A stretch of DNA of 64,000 nucleotides from CAVRCA01 sp963719345 (GTDB lineage Bacteria; Pseudomonadota; Alphaproteobacteria; Acetobacterales; Acetobacteraceae): the NCBI GenBank assembly GCA_963719345.1, contig CAVRCA010000003.1:372001-436000 (forward strand), in the 5' to 3' direction. The translations under genes and the position numbers were made by a program. Below, one piece after another: positions 33,771 through 42,334 of the stretch. The notes below the pieces were generated by a model that saw nothing but the letters and a program-made list of their open reading frames with translations, searched no databases and had not been told where the DNA came from. How positions within the stretch are numbered: the stretch's first letter is position 1; each line of letters opens with the position of its first letter.

Positions 33771-34250
33771 ATGAAGCCGCAGAACGCCGAACCCGTTATC
33801 CTGGACGCCGTCGATCGCCGCATCCTGTCGGAGCTGCAGGCCGACGGCCGGATGACCAACGTGGAATTGGCGCGCCGCGCGGGCATCTCGGCGCCGCCGT
33901 GCCTGCGCCGGGTGCGACGGCTGGAAGTCGCCGGCGTGATCCGCGGCTATCACGCGGAAACCGATCCGCAGCGGCTCGGGTGGGAAATCACCTTCTTCGC
34001 CGTGGTCGGTCTCGAGAGCCAGAAGGAGTCCGCCCTGGCCGCGTTCGAGCAGCTGGTCGCGACCTGGCCGGAAGTGCGGGAGTGCCACATGATCCGCGGC
34101 GGCGGCGATTTCCTGCTCAAGCTGGTGGCCCGCGATACGGCGCACGAGAATCAGTTGACCCAGCGGCTCACCGGCACCGCCACGGTCAGCCGCGTCCAGA
34201 CGCTGCAGACGATCCGCACCAGCCGGCATCTCGCGGGCGTGCCGCTCTAG
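33771..34250 (+). CDS. Lrp/AsnC-family transcriptional regulator
   Basis: A 159-residue leucine-responsive-type regulator. The N-terminal helix-turn-helix reads LDAVDRRILSELQADGRMTNVELARRAGIS and PPCLRRVRRLEVAGVI; the C-terminal half is the RAM ligand-binding domain with VRECHMIRGGGDFLLKLVA. Such proteins sense amino acids or related small ligands and bind DNA as dimers or octamers. The gene ends exactly one base before the GTG of a glycosyltransferase gene, so the two share a transcript, an unusual partner for an Lrp regulator. Confidence 0.92.
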   Translation: MKPQNAEPVILDAVDRRILSELQADGRMTNVELARRAGISAPPCLRRVRRLEVAGVIRGYHAETDPQRLGWEITFFAVVGLESQKESALAAFEQLVATWPEVRECHMIRGGGDFLLKLVARDTAHENQLTQRLTGTATVSRVQTLQTIRTSRHLAGVPL

Positions 34251-35369
34251 GTGGACAGCCCCCGACCGCCGACCGGCGCGCCTCACCCCGCCGAGCTGAC
34301 CGTTGTCGTGCCTTGCTTCAACGAGCGCCCGAATGTCGCGCCGCTGGTGGGCAAGCTCGCGGCGGCCTTGTCCGACTTGCGCTGGGAAGTGGTGTTCGTC
34401 GATGACGACAGTCCGGACGGCACGGCCGAAGAGGCGCGGCGCATAGCCGCCACCGATGCGCGCGTGCGCTGCATCCGCCGGATCGGCCGGCGTGGCCTCG
34501 CCTCCGCGGTGATCGAGGGCGGCCTGTCGTCCTCGGCCGAGTTTCTTGCCGTGATGGACGGCGACCTGCAGCACGACGAGACCCGGTTGCCGGACATGCT
34601 CGCCGTCCTGCGGACAGGCGGCGTCGACCTCGTGGTCGGCAGCCGTCACGTCGAAGGCGGCGACACCGACGGTCTCGCCTCGCCCTGGCGTCACACCCTG
34701 TCCGACACCGGCACGCGGATCGCCCAATGGCTGCTGCCGGTCCGCCTGAGCGATCCGATGAGCGGCTTCTTTGTCCTGCGCCGGTCGCTCTTCGAGCGCC
34801 TCGCGCCCCGCCTCACGGGCCGCGGGTTCAAGATCCTGCTGGACCTGCTGCTGAGCGCGCCGGCCGGGCTGCGGGTCGTCGAAGTGCCGTGTCACTTCCG
34901 CGAACGGCAGGCGGGCAAAAGCAAACTCGATGTGCAGGTGCTGGCGCAGTTCGGCGCCTTGCTGCTGGACAAGATTTTTCGCGGGCTCGTCCCGCTGCGG
35001 TTTTTCGCCTTCGCCAGCGTCGGAGCGCTTGGAGTATTGGTCCATCTGGCGGTGCTGGTCCTGGCGCGGGAAGCCGGCAGCCCGTTCGAGGTCTCGCAGA
35101 TTGTCGCGACCGTGGTCGCGATGGCGTTCAACTTCCAGCTCAACAATCAGCTTACCTACCGCGACCAGCGCCTCCGGGGTCCCCGTCTCTGGCGTGGCTT
35201 TGTGCTGTTCATGCTGGTCTGCAGCATCGGAGCGGTTGCGAATGTCGGCGTCGCCCGCGTGCTTTATGTTTCCCACACCGGCTGGACGCCGGCCGGCGCG
35301 ATGGGGGCGGTGATCGGGGTGGTCTGGAACTACGCGGTCTCGGCGACGCTGGTCTGGCGCGCCCGGTGA
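34251..35369 (+). CDS. glycosyltransferase family 2 fused to GtrA membrane domain
   Basis: A 372-residue membrane enzyme. Residues 15-230 form a dolichol-phosphate-mannose-synthase-like GT2 domain with VVVPCFNERPN, DDDSPDGTAEE and the metal-binding MDGDLQHDE. Residues 235-370 form a GtrA domain with four hydrophobic segments. It would load a sugar onto a polyprenyl phosphate and help flip it. The start is a GTG directly after the Lrp stop. The next gene, a GT39-like enzyme, would use the lipid-linked sugar on the outer face; this pairing is well known for surface glycan or lipid A modification. Confidence 0.92.
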   Translation: MDSPRPPTGAPHPAELTVVVPCFNERPNVAPLVGKLAAALSDLRWEVVFVDDDSPDGTAEEARRIAATDARVRCIRRIGRRGLASAVIEGGLSSSAEFLAVMDGDLQHDETRLPDMLAVLRTGGVDLVVGSRHVEGGDTDGLASPWRHTLSDTGTRIAQWLLPVRLSDPMSGFFVLRRSLFERLAPRLTGRGFKILLDLLLSAPAGLRVVEVPCHFRERQAGKSKLDVQVLAQFGALLLDKIFRGLVPLRFFAFASVGALGVLVHLAVLVLAREAGSPFEVSQIVATVVAMAFNFQLNNQLTYRDQRLRGPRLWRGFVLFMLVCSIGAVANVGVARVLYVSHTGWTPAGAMGAVIGVVWNYAVSATLVWRAR

Positions 35370-35376
35370 CGCCCCG

Positions 35377-36840
35377 ATGACGTCAACGCGCTGGCTCGCC
35401 GCGCTGGCGATGCTGACCCTCGTGCGGCTGGTGGTCGCCGCGACGATCCCGCTCTCGCCGGACGAAGCCTATTACTGGGTGTGGTCCCGCGCCCTCGCCC
35501 CCGGTTACCTCGACCACCCGCCGATGGTGGCGCTCTGGATCAGGGCCGGCACGTGGCTGGCCGGGGACGGGGCGCTGGGGGTCCGCCTGCTCGGACCGGT
35601 GTCGGCGGCCCTCGGCGCCTTGCTGCTGGCCGATGCCGGCGAGCGCCTGTTTCCGGGCCGCCACGCCGGGCTGGTCGGTGCCGTGCTGCTGAACGCCACC
35701 CTCCTGCTCGGCGTCGGCGCCGTGACGATGACGCCGGACACGCCGCTGCTGTTCTTCTGGACGGCGTGCCTCGCCGCGATGGCCAGGCTGGTGCGCGGCG
35801 GGGCTGGCGCGTGGTGGCTGGCCGCCGGCTTGGCCGCCGGCTTGGCCCTGGTGAGCAAATACACGGCTGCCTTTCTCGGCATCGGCCTGACGCTCTGGTT
35901 GCTCGCCGTGCCCGGCGCCCGGCGCTGGCTGCGGACCCCCTACCCTTATGGCGCGGCGCTGCTGGCCGGAGCGGTCTTCTGGCCGACCCTGCGATGGAAT
36001 GCCGCGCACGGCTTTGCGAGTTTCGTCAAACAGGGCAGCCGGGCGGCGGCCTGGGACCCCGAACGCGCGGTGCGGTTCCTGGGCGAGCTGCTCGGCGGCC
36101 AGATCGGGCTTGCCACCCCACTCGTCTTCTTCCTGCTGGCGGCCGGGGTCTGGACCTCGGTCCGGCAAGCCTGGCGGACGCGCGGTCCGGCCTCGACCCT
36201 GCTTGCGTCCGTCACCGTCCCGCCGTTGCTGGTGTTCCTTCAGCATGCGCTTGGCGACCGGGTGCAGGGCAACTGGCCAGCCATCCTCTATCCTGGTGCG
36301 GCGCTCGCGGCCGGCGAGCTGCGGAGCCCGTGGCTGCAGCGGCTCCGCGCGCCCGCCGTCTGGCTCGGCGCGGCGATCGTCGCAATTGTCTACGTGCAGG
36401 CCGTCCTCGCCCCGCTTCCGCTGTCGCCGCACGTCGATCCCACTACCCTCCGACTTGCCGGCTGGCCCGCGTTGGCCGGCGAGGTCGAGGCGATCCGCCG
36501 GGAGCGCGGCTCAGAGTTCGTTGCCGCCGATGATTACGGCATTGCGGCCGAGCTGGCTCGCCTGCTTCCCCCGCCGGTGCCGGTCGTCGGCGCCGAGCCG
36601 CGCTGGCTGCTGTTCAACCTGCCGAAAGCCGCGCTCGACGGCGAGGCCGGGCTTCTGGTGCGCAGTATCAAGCGCGGCGACGAACCGGACCCGCGGATCT
36701 GGGCCGAAACCCGCGAGATCGCCCGCGCCAGCCGGGTTCGCAGCGGCCAGACGATCGAGCAATTCCGGATTTTCGCCGTCAAGGCGCGGGATGGCGTGCC
36801 GATCGGCGTGACGCTGCCGCGGCCGGCGCAGCCGGGTTAG
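35377..36840 (+). CDS. GT39-family (ArnT-like) glycosyltransferase
   Basis: Integral membrane glycosyltransferase of 487 residues. The catalytic first loop motif PLSPDEAYYWVWSR with the acidic pair lies near residue 27, and YLDHPPMVALWIR follows, as in ArnT-like and PMT-type enzymes. About ten membrane helices fill residues 60-350, and a soluble C-terminal domain follows. It takes sugar from a polyprenyl-phosphate donor and adds it to a lipid or protein in the periplasm. It starts seven bases after the GT2-GtrA gene. The acceptor is unknown; motB and motA downstream make a motility-linked glycan a possibility only. Confidence 0.9.
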   Translation: MTSTRWLAALAMLTLVRLVVAATIPLSPDEAYYWVWSRALAPGYLDHPPMVALWIRAGTWLAGDGALGVRLLGPVSAALGALLLADAGERLFPGRHAGLVGAVLLNATLLLGVGAVTMTPDTPLLFFWTACLAAMARLVRGGAGAWWLAAGLAAGLALVSKYTAAFLGIGLTLWLLAVPGARRWLRTPYPYGAALLAGAVFWPTLRWNAAHGFASFVKQGSRAAAWDPERAVRFLGELLGGQIGLATPLVFFLLAAGVWTSVRQAWRTRGPASTLLASVTVPPLLVFLQHALGDRVQGNWPAILYPGAALAAGELRSPWLQRLRAPAVWLGAAIVAIVYVQAVLAPLPLSPHVDPTTLRLAGWPALAGEVEAIRRERGSEFVAADDYGIAAELARLLPPPVPVVGAEPRWLLFNLPKAALDGEAGLLVRSIKRGDEPDPRIWAETREIARASRVRSGQTIEQFRIFAVKARDGVPIGVTLPRPAQPG

Positions 36841-36896
36841 CGTCGAATTAAGCAGACTGCCTCATCTGTCGTGCCAGGTGACATTTCTTGGGTCCG

Positions 36897-38054
36897 ATGG
36901 CACGGGACAGCGACAAAAGTAACAAGCGCCGGCCGATCATCATCCGCAAGGAAGAGGTGGTCGAGGGCGGCCATCACGGCGGCGCCTGGAAGGTCGCCTA
37001 CGCGGATTTCGTGACCGCGATGATGGCGTTCTTCCTGCTGATGTGGTTGCTGAACGCAACGACCGAGGCGCAGCGCAAAGGGCTGGCCGACTATTTCAGC
37101 CCGACCACGGCGCTCAGCCGCAACCTGTCGGGCAACGGTCAGCCGTTCGGCGGCCACACGCCGTTCGATGACGGTGCGCTCGCCTCCGATCGCGGCGCCG
37201 TGCAGGTCACGGTGGGACAGGCCCCGGTGGTGCCGGACGCGGATGACGACGACAGCGACACGCCGGCCAAGCCCCGAGTCTATCGCAAGGACGCCAAGGA
37301 CTATCCGAACGGCGAGCAGGACCCGGCCGGCCCCGCGACCGAGGAGGCCGGCCCCGTCACGGCGGCCGCCGGGGTGGCCCGCGCCGCGGGCACGGCGTCG
37401 GACGGGACCGCGATCAAGCCAGTGGATCGGAAGCCGACAACGGCTGACAAGACGCAGGCGTCCGCCAATGGCGCCGAACGGGCAGTCGATCACCCGCAAG
37501 CGGACGGCAACGAGCGCCAGCAAACCGCGGCGACGCGCGAGAAGCAGGCGTTCGCGCAGGCGGCGCAGCAGATCCGTGACGCGGTGCGCGACGATCCCGG
37601 TCTCGCCGAGATCGCCCGTCAGCTGACGATCGACTTGACCCCGGAAGGCTTGCGTATCCAGATCCTCGACGAGGAGCGCAGCCCGATGTTCGCGACCGGG
37701 TCGGCCGCGCCGAACGAGCGCGCGCGGTTGCTGCTGCAGAAGGTCACGCCGGTGCTGGCGCGCCTGCCCGAAGGCATCTCGATCGCCGGCCATACGGATG
37801 CGACGCCGTATCGCGGCCCGGATCGGTCCAACTGGGAGCTGTCCGTCGAGCGCGCGAACGCGACCCGACGCCTGTTGCTGGACGCCGGATTGCCCGAGGC
37901 CCGGATCCGCACCGTGACCGGCAGCGCCGACCGCGACCCGCTGCTGCCCGCCGATCCCATGGCCGCGGCCAACCGGCGGATCGCCATCATCGTGCTGCGC
38001 AACCGGCCGGCGGCGTCCGTCTCGCCCGCGTCGCCCCCACCCGCCTTGCCCTGA
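36897..38054 (+). CDS. motB: flagellar motor stator protein MotB
   Basis: Stator subunit anchoring the flagellar motor to peptidoglycan, 385 residues. One membrane segment contains the ion-binding Asp, YADFVTAMMAFFLLMW, at about residue 37, the proton type. A long acidic/Ala linker (residues 90-240) precedes the OmpA-like peptidoglycan-binding domain with GHTDATPYRG and NWELSVERANATRRLL. The linker is longer than usual. The ATG at 36897 is preferred over a TTG three codons earlier. motA follows nine bases downstream, the reverse of the usual motA-motB order. Confidence 0.93.
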   Translation: MARDSDKSNKRRPIIIRKEEVVEGGHHGGAWKVAYADFVTAMMAFFLLMWLLNATTEAQRKGLADYFSPTTALSRNLSGNGQPFGGHTPFDDGALASDRGAVQVTVGQAPVVPDADDDDSDTPAKPRVYRKDAKDYPNGEQDPAGPATEEAGPVTAAAGVARAAGTASDGTAIKPVDRKPTTADKTQASANGAERAVDHPQADGNERQQTAATREKQAFAQAAQQIRDAVRDDPGLAEIARQLTIDLTPEGLRIQILDEERSPMFATGSAAPNERARLLLQKVTPVLARLPEGISIAGHTDATPYRGPDRSNWELSVERANATRRLLLDAGLPEARIRTVTGSADRDPLLPADPMAAANRRIAIIVLRNRPAASVSPASPPPALP

Positions 38055-38063
38055 CCCGACGCA

Positions 38064-38927
38064 ATGCTGACCATCGGCGGCCTCGTCTTCCTCCTCGCCT
38101 GCGTGTTCGGCAGCTACATCATGTCGGGCGGCAGCCTCGGACCGCTCATCGAGGCGATCCCGTTCGAGATGCTGACCATCGGCGGCGCGGCGCTCGGCAC
38201 GTTCGTCATGTCGAACAGCATGCACGACGTGAAGCATACGCTCGGCGGCTTCGGCAAGATCATGAAGGGGGCGGTGTTCAAGAAGGCCGACTACGTCGAG
38301 CTGCTCAGCCTTCTGTATCTCCTCGTCAAGCTCGCCAGCACCAAGGGCAACATGGCGCTGGAGCCGCACATCGAGAACCCGCACGAGAGCTCCGCCTTCC
38401 AGAAATTCCCAAAGATCATGGCGAACCATCACGCGACGGCGATCATCTGCGATTATATGCGGATGATCGGGATGAACGCGGATGATCCGAACCAGATCGA
38501 GGATGTGCTTGGCCGCGAGCTGAAGAAGACGTTGCAGGAGGAACTGCACGGTTCGCACGCCATGCAGAACATGGCCGACGGGTTGCCGGCGCTCGGCATC
38601 GTGGCCGCCGTGCTCGGTGTCATCAAGACGATGTCGCACATCAACGAACCCCCGGCGGTGCTGGGAGCGATGATCGGCGGCGCGCTGGTCGGCACGTTCC
38701 TCGGCGTATTGTTGGCCTATGGCATGACGGGACCGTTCGCCGCGCGCATGAAGGGCGTCGTCGAGGAGGAATCGAAGTACTACGAGGTGATCCGGGCCGT
38801 CATCGTCGCGCATCTGCACGGCAACGCCCCGCAGGTCAGCGTCGAGACCGGCCGCAAGATGGCACCCAACCAGCACATGCCGACGTTCCAGGAACTCGAT
38901 CAGGTGGTGCAGAGCGTCACACTCTGA
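38064..38927 (+). CDS. motA: flagellar motor stator protein MotA
   Basis: Four-span stator subunit forming the proton channel with MotB, 287 residues. It opens MLTIGGLVFLLACVFGSYIMSGG. The cytosolic loop holds the charged residues that contact the rotor (ELSS-like LLSLLYLLVKLASTKG and EPHIENPHESSAF). Late helices show DGLPALGIVAAVLGVIKTM, with the conserved Pro, and GAMIGGALVGTFLGVLLAYG. Full length. No other flagellar gene is in the window. It ends before palindromic repeat copy 3. Confidence 0.95.
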   Translation: MLTIGGLVFLLACVFGSYIMSGGSLGPLIEAIPFEMLTIGGAALGTFVMSNSMHDVKHTLGGFGKIMKGAVFKKADYVELLSLLYLLVKLASTKGNMALEPHIENPHESSAFQKFPKIMANHHATAIICDYMRMIGMNADDPNQIEDVLGRELKKTLQEELHGSHAMQNMADGLPALGIVAAVLGVIKTMSHINEPPAVLGAMIGGALVGTFLGVLLAYGMTGPFAARMKGVVEEESKYYEVIRAVIVAHLHGNAPQVSVETGRKMAPNQHMPTFQELDQVVQSVTL

Positions 38928-39005
38928 CGCAGACTGTCAGACCGGAGATGGTCAACCGCTATCCGGTTCGCCGTGCAGGGCAACTACGCGCAAGTCACCA
39001 GGATC

Positions 39006-39105
39006 GTCATGCCCGGACTGTTCCGGGCAACCACTTCCAAATCCTGCCAGGAGGCAGGATGGAATGCCAAGCCAATCCTCGGATCAAGTCCGGGGCGGCT
39101 ATGAC
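39006..39105. repeat. composite palindromic repeat, copy 3 (degenerate)
   Basis: It starts GTCATGCCCGGACTGTTCCGGGCA and ends GGATCAAGTCCGGGG...ATGAC. Both arms have diverged, and an extra small stem CCTGCC-AGGA-GGCAGG lies in the middle. As with copies 1 and 2, it lies between convergent genes, here motA and an unrecognised minus-strand gene. Confidence 0.7.
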
Positions 39106-39158
39106 GTTACAAAGCCCAAGTCAGGGCGGCTGACGGCGGTGTCCCGCCCGCGCTCGCA

Positions 39159-40418
39159 TCAAGCCGCCGTCTTGCCTCCGGCGAGCAGGGCCAGCGCCTC
39201 ATCGGCGCCGACGAGGATTTCCAGCAGCCGCACCTTGTCGACGACGGTCATGCCGGTCTGCGGCCCCAAGCCTCTCACCTCGCCGGCCGCCCGCCGAAGC
39301 ACGGCGTCGTAGCGTGGGGCGCTGCCGAGCCGCCGAGCGGCCAGCTCAAAGGTGCGCAGCTCGCGCGCGGTGGCCTCGAGCGCGCCGACGTCGGGCGGTT
39401 CCGCCGACGGTAGCCGATCACGCAGCGGAGCGAGCAGTTGATCCGTCATGCCGTGCTCGAAGCGAGCCAGGCTGCGCGCGTCGATTGAGCGCCTGATTTC
39501 GTCGAGGCGCTTGCGAACCGGCGAGGGCGCGGTGGGCACGTCGAGATTGGCCAACAAGGCCACGGCACGGCGCAGCTCGGTTCCGCTCCCGGAGAAATCT
39601 GCCCCGGGCTTCACCAGGTTGCCGTCCGGCGCCTCAAGATCGTCGAGCGCCGCCTCCAGTACACGAAGGTTACGCCGCCAACTGGCCGCATCGGGACTTG
39701 GCGCGGAGCCCGCGTCAAACCGATGCAGCGCGACGCTCGGATCGAGCAGCTGGTTGAGCAGCAGCGCCGCGGTCATGCTCCAGGCCTCCGCGCCGGCCGC
39801 AGCCGCCTCGTCGAGGATGGCCTCGACCCGGTCCCGCCCGATGACCAACCCATGGCGCTCCTCGGCCACGATGCGGCGCACCGACGCTGCCTGCTGCAGC
39901 GCTCCGGCGACGCCGCGAGCCAAGGGTGCGTACTCGGCCTCCGGCAAGCCGCTGTCCGCCCAGCTCCTCGGCGCCGCGCTGCCCGGCAGGACTCGCGCGG
40001 CCTCGCGCCAGAGCATCGAGCCGGCCTCGTCGATGAGCACGGCTTCGTCTTGCGCGTGACCGTCGATCAATTCCTCCACCGCCGTGGCGCACGGTCCCGC
40101 CATCTCTCGCACCACATCGGCGAGCGGCGTCAGCGCGCTCCGTGGCACGGTCGGCTCGCCCGGACGCCAACGGCGGGGAGGCACGATCAGCGGGTCCAAC
40201 GGCACGAACAGAAGCCGGGTGAGCCGCAGCTTTCGAGCCGGGCGCAACTGGGCCAGTCTCGGCCGCAGCGGCGCGATGATGCCGTCGGCGCTGCCCCGGT
40301 CGGCGAGGGCGTCGACCATGGCGACCACGCGCGCGATCTGCTCGTCGCGGGCCTCGGCCAGCGAGCGCCTGACTTCGCGGATTTCGGCGGCGCGGCCCGG
40401 CGCGGTCTCGACGGCCAT
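39159..40418 (-). CDS. uncharacterised protein, second gene of a two-gene unit
   Basis: A 419-residue protein I do not recognise. It is soluble, almost wholly helical by composition, rich in Ala, Arg and Leu, with no membrane segment, signal peptide, P-loop or cysteine motif. The only striking local features are KLRLTRLLFVPLDPLIVPPRRWRPGE near residue 65-90 and a Gly-Ala-rich end. The ATG at 40418 is chosen because the upstream gene's stop lies 15 bases away. It pairs with the gene at 40434-41579, and is convergent with motA across the repeat. A role in motility is possible but unsupported. Confidence 0.7.
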   Translation of the reverse strand: MAVETAPGRAAEIREVRRSLAEARDEQIARVVAMVDALADRGSADGIIAPLRPRLAQLRPARKLRLTRLLFVPLDPLIVPPRRWRPGEPTVPRSALTPLADVVREMAGPCATAVEELIDGHAQDEAVLIDEAGSMLWREAARVLPGSAAPRSWADSGLPEAEYAPLARGVAGALQQAASVRRIVAEERHGLVIGRDRVEAILDEAAAAGAEAWSMTAALLLNQLLDPSVALHRFDAGSAPSPDAASWRRNLRVLEAALDDLEAPDGNLVKPGADFSGSGTELRRAVALLANLDVPTAPSPVRKRLDEIRRSIDARSLARFEHGMTDQLLAPLRDRLPSAEPPDVGALEATARELRTFELAARRLGSAPRYDAVLRRAAGEVRGLGPQTGMTVVDKVRLLEILVGADEALALLAGGKTAA

Positions 40419-40433
40419 TCTTGGCTCTCCCAA

Positions 40434-41579
40434 CTAAGCCGCCAGCGCCCGAAGGCGTTCGTTGCGGGCGACAAGATCGATCACGGTCGAGCCGGTGCGC
40501 CAATCCTCGTTGAGACTGACGGTGCGGCGAAACCGCAGCAACGCATCCATGTCGATCGGCAAGTTGACCCAGGCGGATGCCTCGCGGGGAATGGTCGGCA
40601 CGAGCAAAACCATTTCTGCCAACACGGCACGCCGCGCGATGGGCGATTCGTCGCTGGCCCACAAGGCGCAAATCTGGTCCCAACCGTCGAGCAGCCATTC
40701 GGACCGCCCCACGAGCTGCTGGACGTCGCCCTCCTCCTCGCCCCACCGGCGCAGCAGCTCGAGCATGTCCTCGGTGAGTTCGTGCGCCCGCTCCAGCGTG
40801 GTCTGCGCACAAGCAATCGTCAGCTCGGCAACCTTGGCCACCATTTCAGCCTGGGCACCGCTTTCGTCGGAGTGCGCGAGACGCCACGCTTCCATATCGG
40901 CCCGGAGTTGGCACAGCACCTCAAGGCCGCGAACGATGCGGGAGCCGGCGGCTTTGCTGCCGACCCCGATCGGGGCGAAGTGCGGCGCCATGTCTTCGAG
41001 CACCGCCGCGATCGCTTCCGGCGCACGCCCCAGGCGTGGCCCCACTTGCGCCAGCGCTCGCTTGGCCCGCGCCTCCAGGCTTGGCTCGCCCGGCTCCGCT
41101 TGCGCCCTCGCCGTCCCGCGCGGCTCCGTCTGCTCCAGCAGAGCCATGACGAGCATGAAATTGGTCAGCAGCGTGGCTTCGCGGTCCGCCCGGGTTGCCG
41201 TATCCGCCGCGGTCAGGGCCTCGTGACCGGCCAGGCCCTCGGTCGCCACTTGGCGCCCGGCACCGCGTATCCGAGCCGGCGTGACGCTGGACAGGCCCTC
41301 GATCAACTGGTTCAGCCGCTGGTCATGCACCGTGGGGCGGCACAACTCGCGCACACCAGACCACGGCAGGACGTACACTCCGCGTCCGCCCGCCGGGCTC
41401 GGGATGATGAGTTCGGCAGCGCCGCGCCGGCCCGGGCGGGCCCGGGTGCCGACCAGCGTCGGCGTCGTGAACGCGACGGCGACGCCGCGCTCCAGGAACG
41501 TCGTCGGATGATACGATTGAACGAGAGGGAACGGGGAGTCCGCCATCTGCAGCGCCGGCCAGTGTGATTGCCGCGCCAT
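40434..41579 (-). CDS. uncharacterised protein, first gene of a two-gene unit
   Basis: A 381-residue soluble protein not matched to any family I know. The first 80 residues look like a beta-rich domain (HPTTFLERGVAVAFTTPTLVG, GGRGVYVLPWSGVRELCRPTVHD); the rest is helical with long Glu/Leu-rich stretches (AHELTEDMLELLRRWGEEEGD) and ends DLVARNERLRALAA. No catalytic motif is visible. The ATG at 41579 is taken over an in-frame ATG four codons upstream. It precedes the helical protein at 39159-40418 on the same strand, so the two probably work together. Confidence 0.7.
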   Translation of the reverse strand: MARQSHWPALQMADSPFPLVQSYHPTTFLERGVAVAFTTPTLVGTRARPGRRGAAELIIPSPAGGRGVYVLPWSGVRELCRPTVHDQRLNQLIEGLSSVTPARIRGAGRQVATEGLAGHEALTAADTATRADREATLLTNFMLVMALLEQTEPRGTARAQAEPGEPSLEARAKRALAQVGPRLGRAPEAIAAVLEDMAPHFAPIGVGSKAAGSRIVRGLEVLCQLRADMEAWRLAHSDESGAQAEMVAKVAELTIACAQTTLERAHELTEDMLELLRRWGEEEGDVQQLVGRSEWLLDGWDQICALWASDESPIARRAVLAEMVLLVPTIPREASAWVNLPIDMDALLRFRRTVSLNEDWRTGSTVIDLVARNERLRALAA

Positions 41580-41618
41580 CGTACCGCCCACACGTGAACG
41601 ATCGGTTCCCGTGCGAAG

Positions 41619-42272
41619 CTAGGGCGTCGGCAGGTCGTCCATCGCCGGCCGCCCGGTCAGATGCCGCCAATGGTGCCAGAGCAGGCGCGCGGCGAGCCCC
41701 CGCCCCGGCCGCCACGCGTCGGCGAGCTGGCGCAAGCGTCGCGGGTCGGGACGGCCCGGCAACCCCTTGAGGTCGGCCGTCGCCGCCGCGAGCGCAATGT
41801 CACCCGCCGGAAACACGTCGGGGCGGCCGAGAGCGAAGAGGAGATAGACTTCCGCCGTCCAGGGACCCAACCCGCGCACCGAGGCGATGGTCGCCACGGC
41901 CGCGTCATCGGGCATGAGGGCGATCGCGGTCGGATCGAGGCGCCCGTCGAGGAACGCCGCCGCAAGCGAGCGGACGTGGGCGATCTTTGGGCGTGACAGT
42001 CCCGCGGCCCGCAAGGCCTCGTCCGAGAGTTGGTGCATCCCTTCCGGCTGCAGCGCCCCAGGCAGGCGGCGTAACCGTCCCCAGATCGCCGCGGCCGCCT
42101 GGTTGCTGATCTGTTGCGCGACGATCGCCTGCAGCAGCCCGGGGAAGCCGGCCGGCCGGCTGCGCCACGGCAGGGGGCCGGCGGCCGCTTCGATCCGCCC
42201 GAGATCGGGGTCCTCCTCGACCAGACGGTCGATCGCCGCCCGAGCGGCCGACGGTGGATGGGGAAAGTTCAC
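41619..42272 (-). CDS. DNA-3-methyladenine glycosylase II family protein
   Basis: HhH-GPD base-excision glycosylase of about 217 residues, AlkA/Mag1-like without the AlkA N-terminal domain. Helix block LLQAIVAQQISNQAAAAIW near residue 45; hairpin GLGPWTAEVYLLFALGRPD near 138, followed by the catalytic Asp in FPAGDIAL. It removes alkylated purines such as 3-methyladenine. I chose the GTG at 42272; a TTG at 42299 would add nine residues. It follows DUF3574 gene sequence on the same strand by 62 bases and may be separately transcribed. Confidence 0.9.
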   Translation of the reverse strand: MNFPHPPSAARAAIDRLVEEDPDLGRIEAAAGPLPWRSRPAGFPGLLQAIVAQQISNQAAAAIWGRLRRLPGALQPEGMHQLSDEALRAAGLSRPKIAHVRSLAAAFLDGRLDPTAIALMPDDAAVATIASVRGLGPWTAEVYLLFALGRPDVFPAGDIALAAATADLKGLPGRPDPRRLRQLADAWRPGRGLAARLLWHHWRHLTGRPAMDDLPTP

Positions 42273-42334
42273 GGCCCCTTGTAGCCGCGTCGCCCGCAAT
42301 GGCCAGACGCCGCGATCCCGGTCCGCTGCGGCGG

